18,559 bases of DNA, from NCBI GenBank assembly GCA_003833135.1, contig QZLH01001786.1, forward strand, positions 4,494 through 23,052. Direction: 5' to 3'. The stretch is from Oehlia diaphana (lineage: Eukaryota; Glomeromycota; Glomeromycetes; Glomerales; Glomeraceae). The notes beneath the pieces are model-generated. The model saw only the letters and a program-made list of their open reading frames with translations. It made no database searches and was not told the origin of the DNA. Position numbers and translations under genes: made by a program. Every line of letters begins with the position of its first letter. The first letter of the stretch is position 1. Positions 1 through 8,892 of the stretch are shown here, one piece after another.

Positions 1-525
1 CATGTTGATAAACAGTTTCAAGAATTCCAGTTGGATTTTGGTATAAAAATTCAGTTTGGTGTTCAATCAAAAATTCTTGAATATGAGAAACCAAAGGATG
101 AATATTGAGCTCATCAACTGCAATTAACAATTTCAATACATCAGGACCTTGTAAATTCTTTAATTCAATATTTCCACAATAAATAAACCTAATGTGTAAT
201 AATATAATATTAATTAGAATTTCCTTTCCTTTTAACATAAATATTATTATAAATATTATAAATAATACCTAAGAATAATATTAAATAATTGTGAAGAAAT
301 ATTTGGTTTTTTGAAAATAAATTTTCCATCCTTTTTCTCAGTACATTCATTAGAAAAAGCAGAGCGAAAGTATTGAGACCTAATAGATAAAATATTTGAA
401 TGAGCATGAATTTCCTTAACATATTGCTCTTCTCCAGCATTAATAATAACATCATATCCAATTTCTGTCTCAAAAAGTTTTTCGTAATCATTAGATAATT
501 CTGCCCAAAATTTTGAAGACATCAT
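1..525 (-). CDS. BTB/BACK-type protein, 5' part only (copy A, runs off left edge)
   Basis: This is the 5' end of a BTB-BACK-TLDc family gene on the minus strand, continuing beyond base 1. Exon 1 is 525-269 and exon 2 starts at 188. The 80-nt intron (268-189) begins GTATT and ends CATTAG, and splicing joins IILR to FIYCGNIE. The start is the tandem ATG at 525/522; MSSKFW from 522 matches the start of copy B. The BTB fold is recognisable from YDVIINAGEEQYVKEIHAHS, followed by ILSIRSQYFRSAF. BTB proteins usually dimerise and often act as cullin-3 ubiquitin ligase adaptors; whether this one does is inference. By comparison with copy B, BACK and TLDc domains should lie to the left of the window. 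Visible exon 2 is identical to copy B, whereas exon 1 differs at about 16 positions. Confidence 0.85.
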
Positions 526-790
526 TTTTAATTTATAAATGTAGTAATAAGAATAAGCAAGAAATGCAGAAAATGCGGTAAAAAAAACTAATAAATTTAA
601 GTTTGAGGTATTGAGGTACAAACCATTTTTATATTATTCTATGATGATCAATATCTATAACTGGAAAAGTTCGGGAATATTAACTACTGCGGATTTGTGA
701 TCATTTAATAAAATTAATTATACATATTATTAGATTTATTTACAGATTGTTTGATTAGTAGCTTTACAGGAATAAAGCTACTGGTCATAT
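526..790 (-). promoter_or_regulatory. upstream region of copy A, duplicated upstream of copy B
   Basis: Bases 526-790 align, with gaps, to about 4660-4930 upstream of copy B. Shared blocks include ATGATGATCAAT near 642 and 4750, TTAACTACTGCGG near 679 and 4817, and TTTGTGATCATTTAATAAAAT near 694 and 4830. The duplication therefore carried the presumptive promoter and 5' leader along with the gene. No certain TATA element or transcription start can be assigned. Confidence 0.5.
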
Positions 791-1971
791 GCTGCAATTT
801 CATAATTATCAATTATATTGCTTATACACGCTGAAATTTGATAAACCAGATCTTCAATAAACCAGATTTAGGCCCAAGCTGGCGGACTTTTTTGCTGGAA
901 CCAAATCACGTATACTAAAATAGTTTTGATATACCAAAGTTTACTAGTAAATGCTTGATATTCGCTATAACATAAATTTTCTTAGTAAAAATGATTCGAT
1001 AAGCCAGATCACGTGATCATGAACCAATAAAATTTAAGTAACATGATGCGATAAACTTAATTTTGGCCTGAATTATAAAAATCTTAATTCTGGCTGAAAT
1101 TATATATTATAATATTTAAAATTTCCATGATGAAGTATCACAATTTTAGATTTATTAGTTTCTCCAAGCATAGAGAATAACTTAATGGTAAAATTATTAA
1201 TTAATTCACTAGAACATACTATATGAGTACTATTAATGAATGAATTAATAATTTACCATAATTTTGAACTTCCTTTATTACCAATTCAAAATTTCTGACT
1301 AATAAAATTTCATTTACAATTTGTTTTAATAATTTCATATAAACATTAATTAATCCTAATCACAAAAAATAAAGATACCTTTGGAGATCAGTATAGAGGA
1401 TTAAGAAAAAATTTGCAGATAAAGGGGATCACAAATTTTGATTCAAATTCAAAATAAGTAGGTAGGCAATTTTTTCTTTATTATGCAGGTTTAATTTATT
1501 TATTTTTTTGCAATAGTATGGTGATTTAGATAGTCTATATAGGATTTAATTTATTATGTTAATTTTGAATTATCTGTGGAAAATTGTCTAAAAGTTGCCT
1601 TGACTTTATTTATATAAACTTCAATCATTGGAAAATAACAATTAATTTAGCCAGGAAATTGTTAAAATAATATCCATTAAAATAACAAACTGTGGACATT
1701 TAGCTTTTGGTGAATTATTTTAATATCTAATAATTTTTTTAAAATTGGTCATTTTGTAATTTATTTAGAGTTTAAATTGAGTATAACATTTAATATTCAC
1801 TTAAAATCAGTACAAAGAGTATTACAATTACAGTATGTCAAATAATAATGTATACATTTAATTATTATTATGAACCCAATTATTTTATAATATCAAATTG
1901 AAAAACAATCCCGCATTAATGAATAAAAAATGGCATTAGAGGATGAAACAAATAATTAAAAACTTTTATTT
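791..1971. other. AT-rich intergenic spacer, no gene seen
   Basis: About 1.2 kb without a credible coding region on either strand. It contains the 12-bp palindrome GATCACGTGATC (1007-1018) and an imperfect inverted repeat at 1185-1259, listed separately. Short phrases such as ATAAACCAGAT recur near 840-870, but no terminal repeats or transposase similarity are visible. Confidence 0.6.
1185..1259. repeat. imperfect inverted repeat, about 25-bp arms
   Basis: The left arm (1185-1210, beginning ATGGTAAAATTATTAATT) is nearly the reverse complement of the right arm (1235-1259, ending TTAATAATTTACCAT). They are separated by about 24 nt and match with small gaps. This could be a hairpin or a remnant of a small foldback element. 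The sequence is simple AT-rich DNA, so chance is possible. Confidence 0.4.
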
Positions 1972-2808
1972 TCATTTTTTAATTACTTGGAATACTTCAT
2001 AATCTTCTACTTCAAAATTTTCTGGGATCCCTATTTTAGGATAACGATTTCCACTATTTTCATTATTATAAGACCAAACATTATTATAACAGAATAAATT
2101 TCCCATAGTTGGTCCATAACGAGAGCCACAATAAACAGCAAACCTCTGTATACTAACATAACTTCTTTTTGCACCAGAAATATCTCTCCCATTTGTAAAA
2201 TTAAATAAAAAACTATCTGCTGTAGTTTTCCAAGACTGACTTTGATCCCAATTAAGTGGGTTATACCCACCAATTAATTGTGTAGAGTTTTTAATTTTTG
2301 CAATCCAAATAGTAGCTCCTTTATTGTCACAATTTTTATGAAAAGTATCACTTCCATCCTGACTTGCACGATATAATAATTTAAGATCATAAGGAATATT
2401 TTTTCTATTGTAATGTGAAGAATCCATTTTATCAATCCATGAAGCAAAAATGGGAACATGGTTTGATTCAATCAAGGTTGAATCTTTAAAATTTGGCTTT
2501 CTTGAAGGTTTCAAATTATCTTTAGGTTTCATATTAGGAACTATATAAAATTCTAAAAGATTATGAATTAAATCTTGTGGTAAGATATCTTTATAACAAT
2601 AAACTTTGTAAAAGAAATCTGTAGGTTCAATATCATAAAATCGAATTAAAGGAATAAATCTGTACAATGCCCTTTCAATCTTTATAATATCTTCTTTATT
2701 CCATTTTAATGGTTCATTTTTTATATTTTGTTGAGAAAAACACCATTTTAACAAATTTTCCCAAATTTCAATTTCTTTCATATTTAAATCATCCCTTTTT
2801 AACAATAA
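1972..2808 (-). pseudogene. TLDc domain protein fragment (copy A', lacks BTB part)
   Basis: The 3' portion of a BTB-BACK-TLDc gene on the minus strand, open for 277 codons from MLKRDDLNMKEIEIW to the stop TGA (1974-1972). It corresponds to the end of BACK (ENLLKWCFSQQ), a linker (LPQDLIHNLLEFY), and a complete TLDc domain. TLDc landmarks are SFLFNFTNG, QRFAVYCGSRYGPTMGN and the end FEVEDYEVFQVIKK. TLDc domains occur in oxidation-resistance and V-ATPase-interacting proteins; the role here is unknown. Paralogy to copy B stops at the N at 2809, so no BTB region or natural start exists upstream. The Met at 2805 is internal to the family, not a real start. Either the gene is 5'-truncated or the assembly lost its front. 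Unlike copy B, the TLDc reading frame is intact. Confidence 0.75.
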
Positions 2809-2809
2809 N
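2809..2809. other. ambiguous base N at a paralogy breakpoint
   Basis: The only N in the window. On its left the sequence matches copy B (AACAATAA, followed in copy B by TTCTAATAAAGG). On its right similarity to copy B ends. An N exactly at such a boundary suggests a scaffold or consensus join between duplicated genes. Confidence 0.8.
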
Positions 2810-3191
2810 AATTTCTGTGATTAATTCAATATAAATTAGTATAAATTATGGTCAAATCATGCAAATGATGCATTTTTGTGATATGGAATTGTGCATTTTC
2901 CATATCTCTATATAGATTAGATACATTATTTTTAAGAAAAAATTGTAAAGCCTTATTAAAAACACGATTTTTTATAGGATCTAATTATAATAAAATTTTA
3001 TTATTCAGTAATATTTTACACACAATTCAATTTATTTATATCAAAGAATTTTTTTAATTATAAAAGTTATATTTGGGGGATGAAGTCCCCCAGCAAATCG
3101 CATATTCTAGTTAGAGTCTAAATTTGAAATTATAAAACAATTAAGTGCACAAAATATGGTCATTGTTAAATTCTTTTCATTCATAAATTTA
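2810..3191. other. spacer between copy A' and copy B
   Basis: AT-rich spacer with no recognisable coding sequence. Its one notable feature is a GC-rich hairpin at 3074-3092, listed separately. It lies downstream of the copy B stop codon and so would contain that gene's 3' UTR. Confidence 0.5.
3074..3092. repeat. GC-rich perfect hairpin (7-bp stem, 5-nt loop)
   Basis: TGGGGGA, loop TGAAG, then TCCCCCA. It stands out in AT-rich DNA and lies about 100 nt past the family stop codon of copy B on the transcribed side. It could be an RNA hairpin in the 3' UTR or the end of a foldback element. No function can be assigned. Confidence 0.5.
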
Positions 3192-4658
3192 TTATTTTTT
3201 AATTACTTGAAATACTTCATAATCTTCTACCTCAAAATTTGCTGGGATTCCTATTTTAGGGTAACGACTTCCATTATCATAATTATTATAAGACCAAACA
3301 TGTTGATCACAGAATAAATTACCCATAGTTGGTCCATACCTAAAACAGCCAAATTCTGCATATTAACATAACTTCTTTTTGCAGTAGAAATATCTCTTCC
3401 ATTTGTAAAATTAAATAAAAAACTATCTGCTGTAGATTTCCAAGTGTTACTTTGATCCCAATCAAGTGGATTATAACCACCAATTAATTGTGTAGAATTT
3501 TTAATTTTTGCAATCCAAATAGTGGCTCCTTTATTATCACAATTTTTATGAAAAGATAAAGTATTATTTCCATCTTGATTTGAGCGGTATAATAATTTAA
3601 AGTCATAAGGAATTTTTTTTCTATTGTTATATGAAAAATCCATTTTATCAATCCATGAAGCAAAAATAGAAATATGGTTTGATTCAATCAAGGTTGAATC
3701 AAGTTGGTATTTAAAATTTGGTTTTCTTGGTGTCAAATTAGTTTTAGGTTTCATATTAGGAACTATATGAAATTCTAAAAGATTATGAATTAAATCTTGT
3801 GGTAAGATATCCTTATAACAATAAACTTTATAAAAGAAGTCTGTAGGCTCAATATCATAAAATCGTATTAAAGGAATAAATCTGTATAATGCTCTCTCAA
3901 TCTTTGTAATATCTTCTTTATTCCATTTTGATGGTTCATCCTTCACATTTTGTTGAGAAAAACACCATTTTAACAAATTTTCCCAAATTTCAATTTCTTT
4001 CATATTTAAATCATCTCTTTTTAACAATAATTCTAATAAAGGAGCTTTTAAATCAATAAATTTATCAGAATCAAATAAAACTTTAGGTTCTTCACAAATT
4101 TTTTCAAGACAGAAATTCCATAAATCTGTAAATGTTTCATGTTGATAAACAGTTTCAAGAATTCCAGTTGGATTTTGGTATAAAAATTCAGTTTGGTGTT
4201 CAATCAAAAATTCTTGAATATGAGAAACCAAAGGATGAATATTGAGCTCATCAACTGCAATTAACAATTTCAATACATCAGGACCTTGTAAATTCTTTAA
4301 TTCAATATTTCCACAATAAATAAACCTAATGTGCAATAATATAATATTAATTAGAATTTCTTTCCGTTTAACATATTAATTATTATACATATTATAAATA
4401 GTACCTAAGAATAATATTAAATAATTGTGGAGAAATGTTAGGTTTTTTGAAAATGAATTTTCCATCTTTTTTCTCAGCCCATTCATTAGAAAATGCGGAG
4501 CAAAAGTATTGAGACCTAATAGATAAAATATTTGAATGAGCATGAATTTCCTTAACATATTGATCTTCTCCAGCATGAATAATAACGTCATATCCAATTT
4601 CTGTCTCAAAAAGTTTTTCGTAATCGTTAGACAATTCTGCCCAAAATTTTGAAGTCAT
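3192..4658 (-). pseudogene. BTB-BACK-TLDc protein gene, frameshifted in TLDc (copy B)
   Basis: Minus strand; exon 1 4658-4405, 79-nt intron 4404-4326 (GTACT...ATTAG), then exon 2 from 4325. The start is MTSKFWAELSNDYEK. A BTB domain (about residues 20-115: YDVIIHAGEDQYVKEIHAHS, IILRFIYCGNIEL) precedes a BACK-like region (WNFCLEKICEEPKVLFDSD, ENLLKWCFSQQ) and a TLDc domain from about residue 270 (SFHKNCDNKGATIWIAKIKN, TQLIGGYNPLDW). Near 3338-3347 copy B lacks 10 nt relative to copy A', so AVYCGSRYGP becomes AVLGMDQ. The read-through frame stops at 3251, giving a predicted 442-aa protein with an abnormal C-terminus. The family frame and stop (QVIKK, TAA 3194-3192) persist downstream, so the lesion looks recent, or is an assembly error. 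BTB-BACK architecture is typical of ubiquitin-ligase adaptors; a ligase role here is inferred. Confidence 0.8.
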
Positions 4659-5300
4659 TGTTTTTATTTTTAATGAGAATAAGCAAGAAATGCAGTAAAT
4701 GCAGTAAAAATTTAAGTTTGGGTTTACCAACACTTTTTTATATTATTTTATGATGATCAATTTCTATAACCAGAACGAACTAAACGTAGAAATCTGCGGG
4801 TGTTACTGCATCCATTAACTACTGCGGGTTTGTGATCATTTAATAAAATATCAGTTTAATTTATAAATATACTGAGTTACGAAAATAGATTAGTTTATTT
4901 ACGGTTTGTTACAGAAATAAATCTATTATAATATATACTGCACATTATAATTTCATAATTTAATATTAACTATTGTAGAAAGTAACTATTATTTTATGGT
5001 AGACAATTTTTAACTACAATAATAGTTTGGTTCATTTTATTTAAGTTAGAAAAACTTACAAAAAGTTAGTCTAAATAAAAAAAATTGCATTATTAATTAT
5101 GTATTGTTACATATTATTATTATATTTAAATCTGAATATTTGTAGTATATTTTAACAAAATTATTTTGGGGTTTGCAGCAACATACATATAGAGCCTTTT
5201 TCGCCCTTTTTTGCGCTTTTTTAATAAATGATTTTTATTTGGTTATTTTTATGAATAAAATACTGTGAAAAGATGATACTTACTTTCTCATTCAAACATA
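4659..5300. other. upstream region of copy B and AT-rich spacer
   Basis: 4659-4930 is the paralogue of 526-790 (presumptive promoter and leader of copy B, minus strand). 4931-5300 is AT-rich with no coding signal. A pyrimidine-rich block with TTTTTCGCCC and TTTTTTGCGC lies at about 5195-5225. No defined promoter motif can be called. Confidence 0.45.
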
Positions 5301-5304
5301 ATTA

Positions 5305-5545
5305 TCTAATGATCTTATCATTTCTTCCATTTAGAAATTTATTAGAAATATTTTGAGAATTATTTAAACATGATTTTAAAGCCACTATTTTGTTTAAATC
5401 TCTTTTATCTCTTTTGTGTTCTTTTTATTCCAATATAACGGACCATTCCTCCATTTTGTTGAATATACTTTAGCAAAACCACCTTTACCTATTTCTTTAA
5501 TGTCATTAAATTGATTATATGGTATCTATTAAATATTATGTCTTT
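5305..5545 (-). pseudogene. protein kinase N-lobe fragment (K2)
   Basis: On the minus strand the translation contains IPYNQFNDIKEIGKGGFAKV followed by YSTKWRNGPLYWNKK. This is the glycine-rich loop region of the expanded Rhizophagus-type protein kinases. After a one-base frame change near 5420 it continues EHKRDKRDLNKIVALKSCLN and then NSQNISNKFLN, including the VALK lysine that normally binds ATP phosphates. The family's Trp just before IPYN is TAG here (5528-5526), and one base is missing before it. No catalytic loop, DFG-like or later kinase sequence follows, so this is an isolated, broken 5' piece of a kinase gene. Confidence is high for family, low for exact ends. Confidence 0.75.
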
Positions 5546-5877
5546 ATAATTATTAACTTCAGTTATTTTAGTTGCATTTCTTAAATAAATTTATCAATTT
5601 ATTCACTATTACTTATTCTGTATTTTTATATTTATATAATCCTTTGTACTAGGATTTTATGATAACCTGTATATTTGAAATTCTTTATGACGTGCTTATA
5701 ATTTATTGAAAAAAAAATATAAAAATACAATAAAAATAATTGAAATTAATTTTAAAAATTTATATAATTTATTTAAAAAATTCATTGATAATATTTTATG
5801 AATCAGCAAATATTTTAAAATAATTGATTTATTTTTTGAATTTCTTATGTATTCACTTTTATATGTGCGGTGACTGC
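5546..5877. other. AT-rich gap between kinase fragments
   Basis: No recognisable gene. A 63-codon minus-strand reading frame crosses part of it but is low-complexity Ile/Leu/Phe/Lys sequence with no family resemblance. Confidence 0.5.
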
Positions 5878-6003
5878 GGTCATACATTAATCCATCTTGC
5901 TGAATATGTTTTGTCGTTTAATAATTCTTCAGTATTATTAAACTGATGACATGGTATCCATTCAAATATTACATCGTAGATTATCAATTGTTCATTCCCT
6001 GTA
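5878..6003 (-). pseudogene. protein kinase 5' fragment (K1)
   Basis: The minus-strand translation reads GNEQLIIYDVIFEWIPCHQF then NNTEELLNDKTYSARWINV, then a stop. DVIFEWIP-x-x-QFN and YSARW are conserved landmarks preceding and inside the N-lobe of the expanded Glomeromycotina kinase family. The glycine-rich loop expected between them is destroyed. A TTTTTTTACAG immediately upstream (about 6013-6002) resembles an intron acceptor at the position where the second exon could begin. This fragment lies in the same orientation upstream of K2, so the two are tandem wrecks, not one gene. Confidence 0.65.
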
Positions 6004-7140
6004 AAAAAAGTCTATCCGTTTTTTATATTCCATTTTTTTTCGGTAAAAGGCTCATATTTCCGGAATTAATAATCTTCTATCACAGAATCTATCGAATTAT
6101 TTTCATTTTCCGTGAATGAATCCGTGAAAGGTTCATTTTTACGGAGTTTTACAGAAATAACGAATAAAATTTTTATAGGGACCATGGTTCAGCCCTTCTT
6201 CCTTTTGGTAATTATGTAATCATTTTAAAGCGGCATAACTAGCTACAGTACAACTAATGGTAAAACAGTCCCAAGTTATGTTGAAAGTGTTTCACAGCCT
6301 ATACTACCGCAAGACTGCAAAGTATTCCTGGTCAATCATCAATAATAATAGGGTAATTGTATTCAGCCTTGAAAAATTATGATTGCAAATCTAATAGCAA
6401 TCAATGATTTCATATTCCTTATTTTAATTTTTAGACTGTAACTAAAAAAAAAAAGATTATAATTGACAATTGAAAAATGATTTATATTAAAATAAAAAAA
6501 TATATAAAATTACCGTTAAATATTGTAATTTAAAATTATCAGTATAATTATATATTTTAGGATAGTGAGATTTCGGTTGTTATGGATACGACTTGATGCC
6601 TGATGGAATTGTGATTGTTAAAGACTCGAGACTCGGGATTTCGTAACAGATCCTAATTAAAGTAAAGTAATACTATAAGATTGCGTCTCTATTATGCGTT
6701 AACGATGTTTAAGTATTTTATATTAATTATTTTCCATATTTTCAATATTATAATCACTTTGATGTGTGTGGTACGACCTTTTCAATTTAAAAAAAAAATA
6801 ATATTTATTATTAACTCATTGGCGGATATTTTGTCAAATTTATATTAATATCTCATCTTATTAATGTCTCATTTCATCTAATATAATATTCAGAATTTAG
6901 ACGTTCATATAACGTTAAATTTGTATCTGCACTCGTTAAAATAGGGAATAAAAACATAAAATTGATGTTTCTAGTATAAAACAGGTAACAACTATATACG
7001 TATAATCGTATACTTGTTGACGTTCCAGATGAAATACATCACATCATGTGAAAATTTAATTAATAAAGCCTCGTATTTTTGGGAATTTCAATAAACTAAC
7101 GACTTTTATTCACAATATTGCTTAGAATAATTATAAAAAT
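6004..7140. other. intergenic region with one less AT-rich patch
   Basis: No gene is recognised. 6041-6067 and 6121-6147 are diverged direct repeats (CGGTAAAAGGCTCATATTTC versus CCGTGAAAGGTTCATTTTTA). 6185-6380 is richer in GC, and a plus-strand frame stays open for about 47 codons (about 6238-6378), with a second overlapping frame also open for about 35 codons. It may be an unidentified coding relic. The rest is AT-rich with poly-A/T runs. Confidence 0.45.
7105..7110 (-). promoter_or_regulatory. candidate polyadenylation signal of the RpiB-cupin gene
   Basis: AATAAA on the minus strand, about 104 nt beyond the stop codon at 7214. Position and sequence fit a poly(A) signal, but such hexamers are common by chance in AT-rich DNA. 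Confidence 0.3.
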
Positions 7141-7213
7141 ATAATTGTTAATACATTAAAAAAAAAAATCCTTTTACAGTAATATACCACTAGAAATTTC
7201 AAAAGGTAAATTA

Positions 7214-8454
7214 TTATTGATCCTCCTCAAAAACAACATTTTTAACATCAGTATCCCACATCATATCAAAACCTTCATCGCTACCAAACCAATATTCAGT
7301 ATCTTCATGATAAAATACTTGATGAATTTGAGTAGCAGGTGTATACAAATAACCACCAGGACGTAAATCATAATCGACACCTGTTGTAAGATTCTTAACA
7401 GTTTTATGACCACGAATAACAAAAACGTCATGACCATGAGTATGATGATGTGGTGCTAAAAAAAAAGAGAGAGAAATTCGTTAATTTATTGATTTGGTAT
7501 AATTCTCCCATTCTTTGATTCTTCCCACTCTTTTGATTAAGAAAGAATAAATAACAGACTTACGTTCCATAGACCCCTTTGGAAATCTAACAACAGCTCT
7601 GAGTCTTTCAATACTATCATCATTACTATCAGAAGTGTTTACATGTCGTTCCTGTCTTAAAAGGCACCATTTACAACGTTCGTCCAACCCAGGAATTGGA
7701 ACAAATGAAGCTTCATTATTTGTGTCCCCACTTAATGCTTGAGTTGAATAAGGAATATGTGAATGGTTACTAATAAGTTTTGGAATTTCTTTCATCGAAT
7801 TTTCAAGGAAATCCTATAAAAATAATAATAATAATAATAATTATAATATCATATGTGATAGTTTTCAAATTTCAAACAACATTTTTATGAACTTACTTTA
7901 ACATCCTGTTTGTCTTCCCATCCACTAGTAAAACTTGTTTTAAGCCAAGTTTCGATGATTTCCTTCGCATTATCATTGTTTGTAACTATACTTCCTAAAG
8001 TTAAAACATTTGAATTATTAATTCCACGAGAATCAAAAGCAGTTTTAACATCTTGACATGGAGAAGCATAAACTCCAGGAACTTTATTCGCAATAATTGA
8101 CATTCCCTACAATAATAATAATAATAATAATAATAATAATTCTCAAATTAAAAAAAGAAAGAATTTACAAAAATTTAAATAATTATTTTAAATTGAATAA
8201 ATTCATACCATTCCGGTACCACAAACTAAAATTCCTTTTTTTTCTTCTGAATTTTCAAGGTTTTTTCTTTCGCCAACTAATGACGCAAGTTCAAAAGCAA
8301 TATCATAATATTTGTCTTGTGTTCCTAAATCAACAATTTCTAAGTTTGAAAATTGATCATTAGTTAATAAAGATGTTAAATGATTTTTTACTACATCTTT
8401 TAATTCTTTTCCATGTGGATCAGAACCCAAATAAATTTTGATATTTTTTTTCAT
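7214..8454 (-). CDS. RpiB/LacAB-type sugar-phosphate isomerase fused to a cupin domain (DRT102-like)
   Basis: Four exons encode 315 aa: 8454-8209, 8106-7897, 7813-7564 and 7455-7214. Introns of 102, 83 and 108 nt start GTATGA, GTAAGT and GTAAGT, and all end in AG. The ATG at 8454 (MKKNIKIYLGSDPHGKELK) is the first in frame. Residues 1 to about 152 are an RpiB fold: GSDPHGKELK near the N-terminus and VCGTGMGMSIIANKVPGVYA across the first splice junction, including the Cys that in bacterial RpiB is catalytic. A linker with CKWC follows. The cupin spans about 224-315, with RFPKGSMEPPHHHTHGHD, VFVIRG, and PATQIHQVFYHEDTE supplying likely metal-binding histidines. RpiB interconverts ribulose and ribose 5-phosphates, but the same fusion in plant DRT102 has no settled substrate, so activity is uncertain. 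The usual His after the active-site Asp (D-H-A-G) is replaced by Pro-His. A decayed copy lies at 12836-13085. Confidence 0.9.
7818..7842 (-). repeat. (ATT)n microsatellite before an intron acceptor
   Basis: A run of ATT triplets on the coding strand within intron 2 of the RpiB-cupin gene, ending just before TTTTTATAG. It may act as the pyrimidine-rich tract of this acceptor. Confidence 0.7.
8110..8140 (-). repeat. (ATT)n microsatellite before an intron acceptor
   Basis: About ten ATT triplets on the coding strand occupy the 3' end of intron 1 of the RpiB-cupin gene, ending directly at TGTAG. It is the same motif in the same relative position as in intron 2. Length is likely polymorphic. Confidence 0.8.
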
Positions 8455-8463
8455 AATGAACAA

Positions 8464-8701
8464 TTTTTTGTGTGATGGAACAAATTCGAAATTTCTAAAT
8501 TCTTTTAAAGGGGATTACTTGATTAGTAATCATATCACGAGATCAATATTAAAATTAACCAAATCTATCAAGGATCGTTAACATTTACGTAATATATCAA
8601 CTTGGAGATTTCTTATGTGAATATTTTACGATATCTTTCTGAAAAAAATGATTCAAGCATGAATTTTTAAGAAAAAAGAATAAATAACCACGAGTTTAAT
8701 G
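8464..8701 (-). promoter_or_regulatory. upstream region of the RpiB-cupin gene, interrupted by a transposon
   Basis: Only about 250 nt separate the ATG (8454) from the Tc1-like element (8704-10128). An imperfect foldback GATTAC (8513-8518)/GTAATC (8526-8531) lies near the gene. No certain core promoter is seen. The insertion displaced whatever regulatory DNA lies beyond 10130 by about 1.4 kb. Confidence 0.4.
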
Positions 8702-8703
8702 TA

Positions 8704-8732
8704 CACTCCCGCGTCAAAAGTTTAGGACCACC
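8704..8732 (+). repeat. left terminal inverted repeat of the Tc1-like element
   Basis: 29 bp beginning CACTCCCGCG, exactly reverse-complementary to 10100-10128. The arms diverge at the 30th base. It is preceded by the TA target site. Confidence 0.93.
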
Positions 8733-8892
8733 TTTAGGATCTGCATAATTAATACCTAAACAGTAATAATTACGTATACGTGTAACTTAAACGAAAACTA
8801 TTTATGATTTACGTTGATTAGTAATGTTTATTACACAAAATTTTAGCCTCTTTTTTTTTTTGTTCAAAAAAAAAAAATAAACATAACTGATA

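Larger units (their letters stand above)
1..4930. repeat. tandem family of duplicated BTB-TLDc segments
   Basis: Two overlapping duplications are visible. Bases 1 to about 790 repeat 4138 to about 4930 (5' half plus upstream region). Bases 1972-2808 repeat 3192-4029 (3' half). All lie in the same orientation. Bases 1-196 and 4138-4333 are identical, with the first mismatch at 197/4334. The A' and B TLDc segments differ by many substitutions and several small indels. This is a head-to-tail cluster, consistent with local tandem expansion of the family. Confidence 0.8.

Noticed and set aside
2031..2471. two further minus-strand frames inside copy A' (and equivalents in copies A and B)
   Set aside because: Alternative-frame shadows of the TLDc and BTB coding sequence.
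5696..5887. 63-codon minus-strand frame
   Set aside because: It lies just downstream of kinase fragment K1 in a different frame and degenerates into Ile/Phe/Lys-rich sequence.
8097..8363. 88-codon plus-strand frame
   Set aside because: Antisense shadow of exon 1 and the microsatellite of the RpiB-cupin gene.
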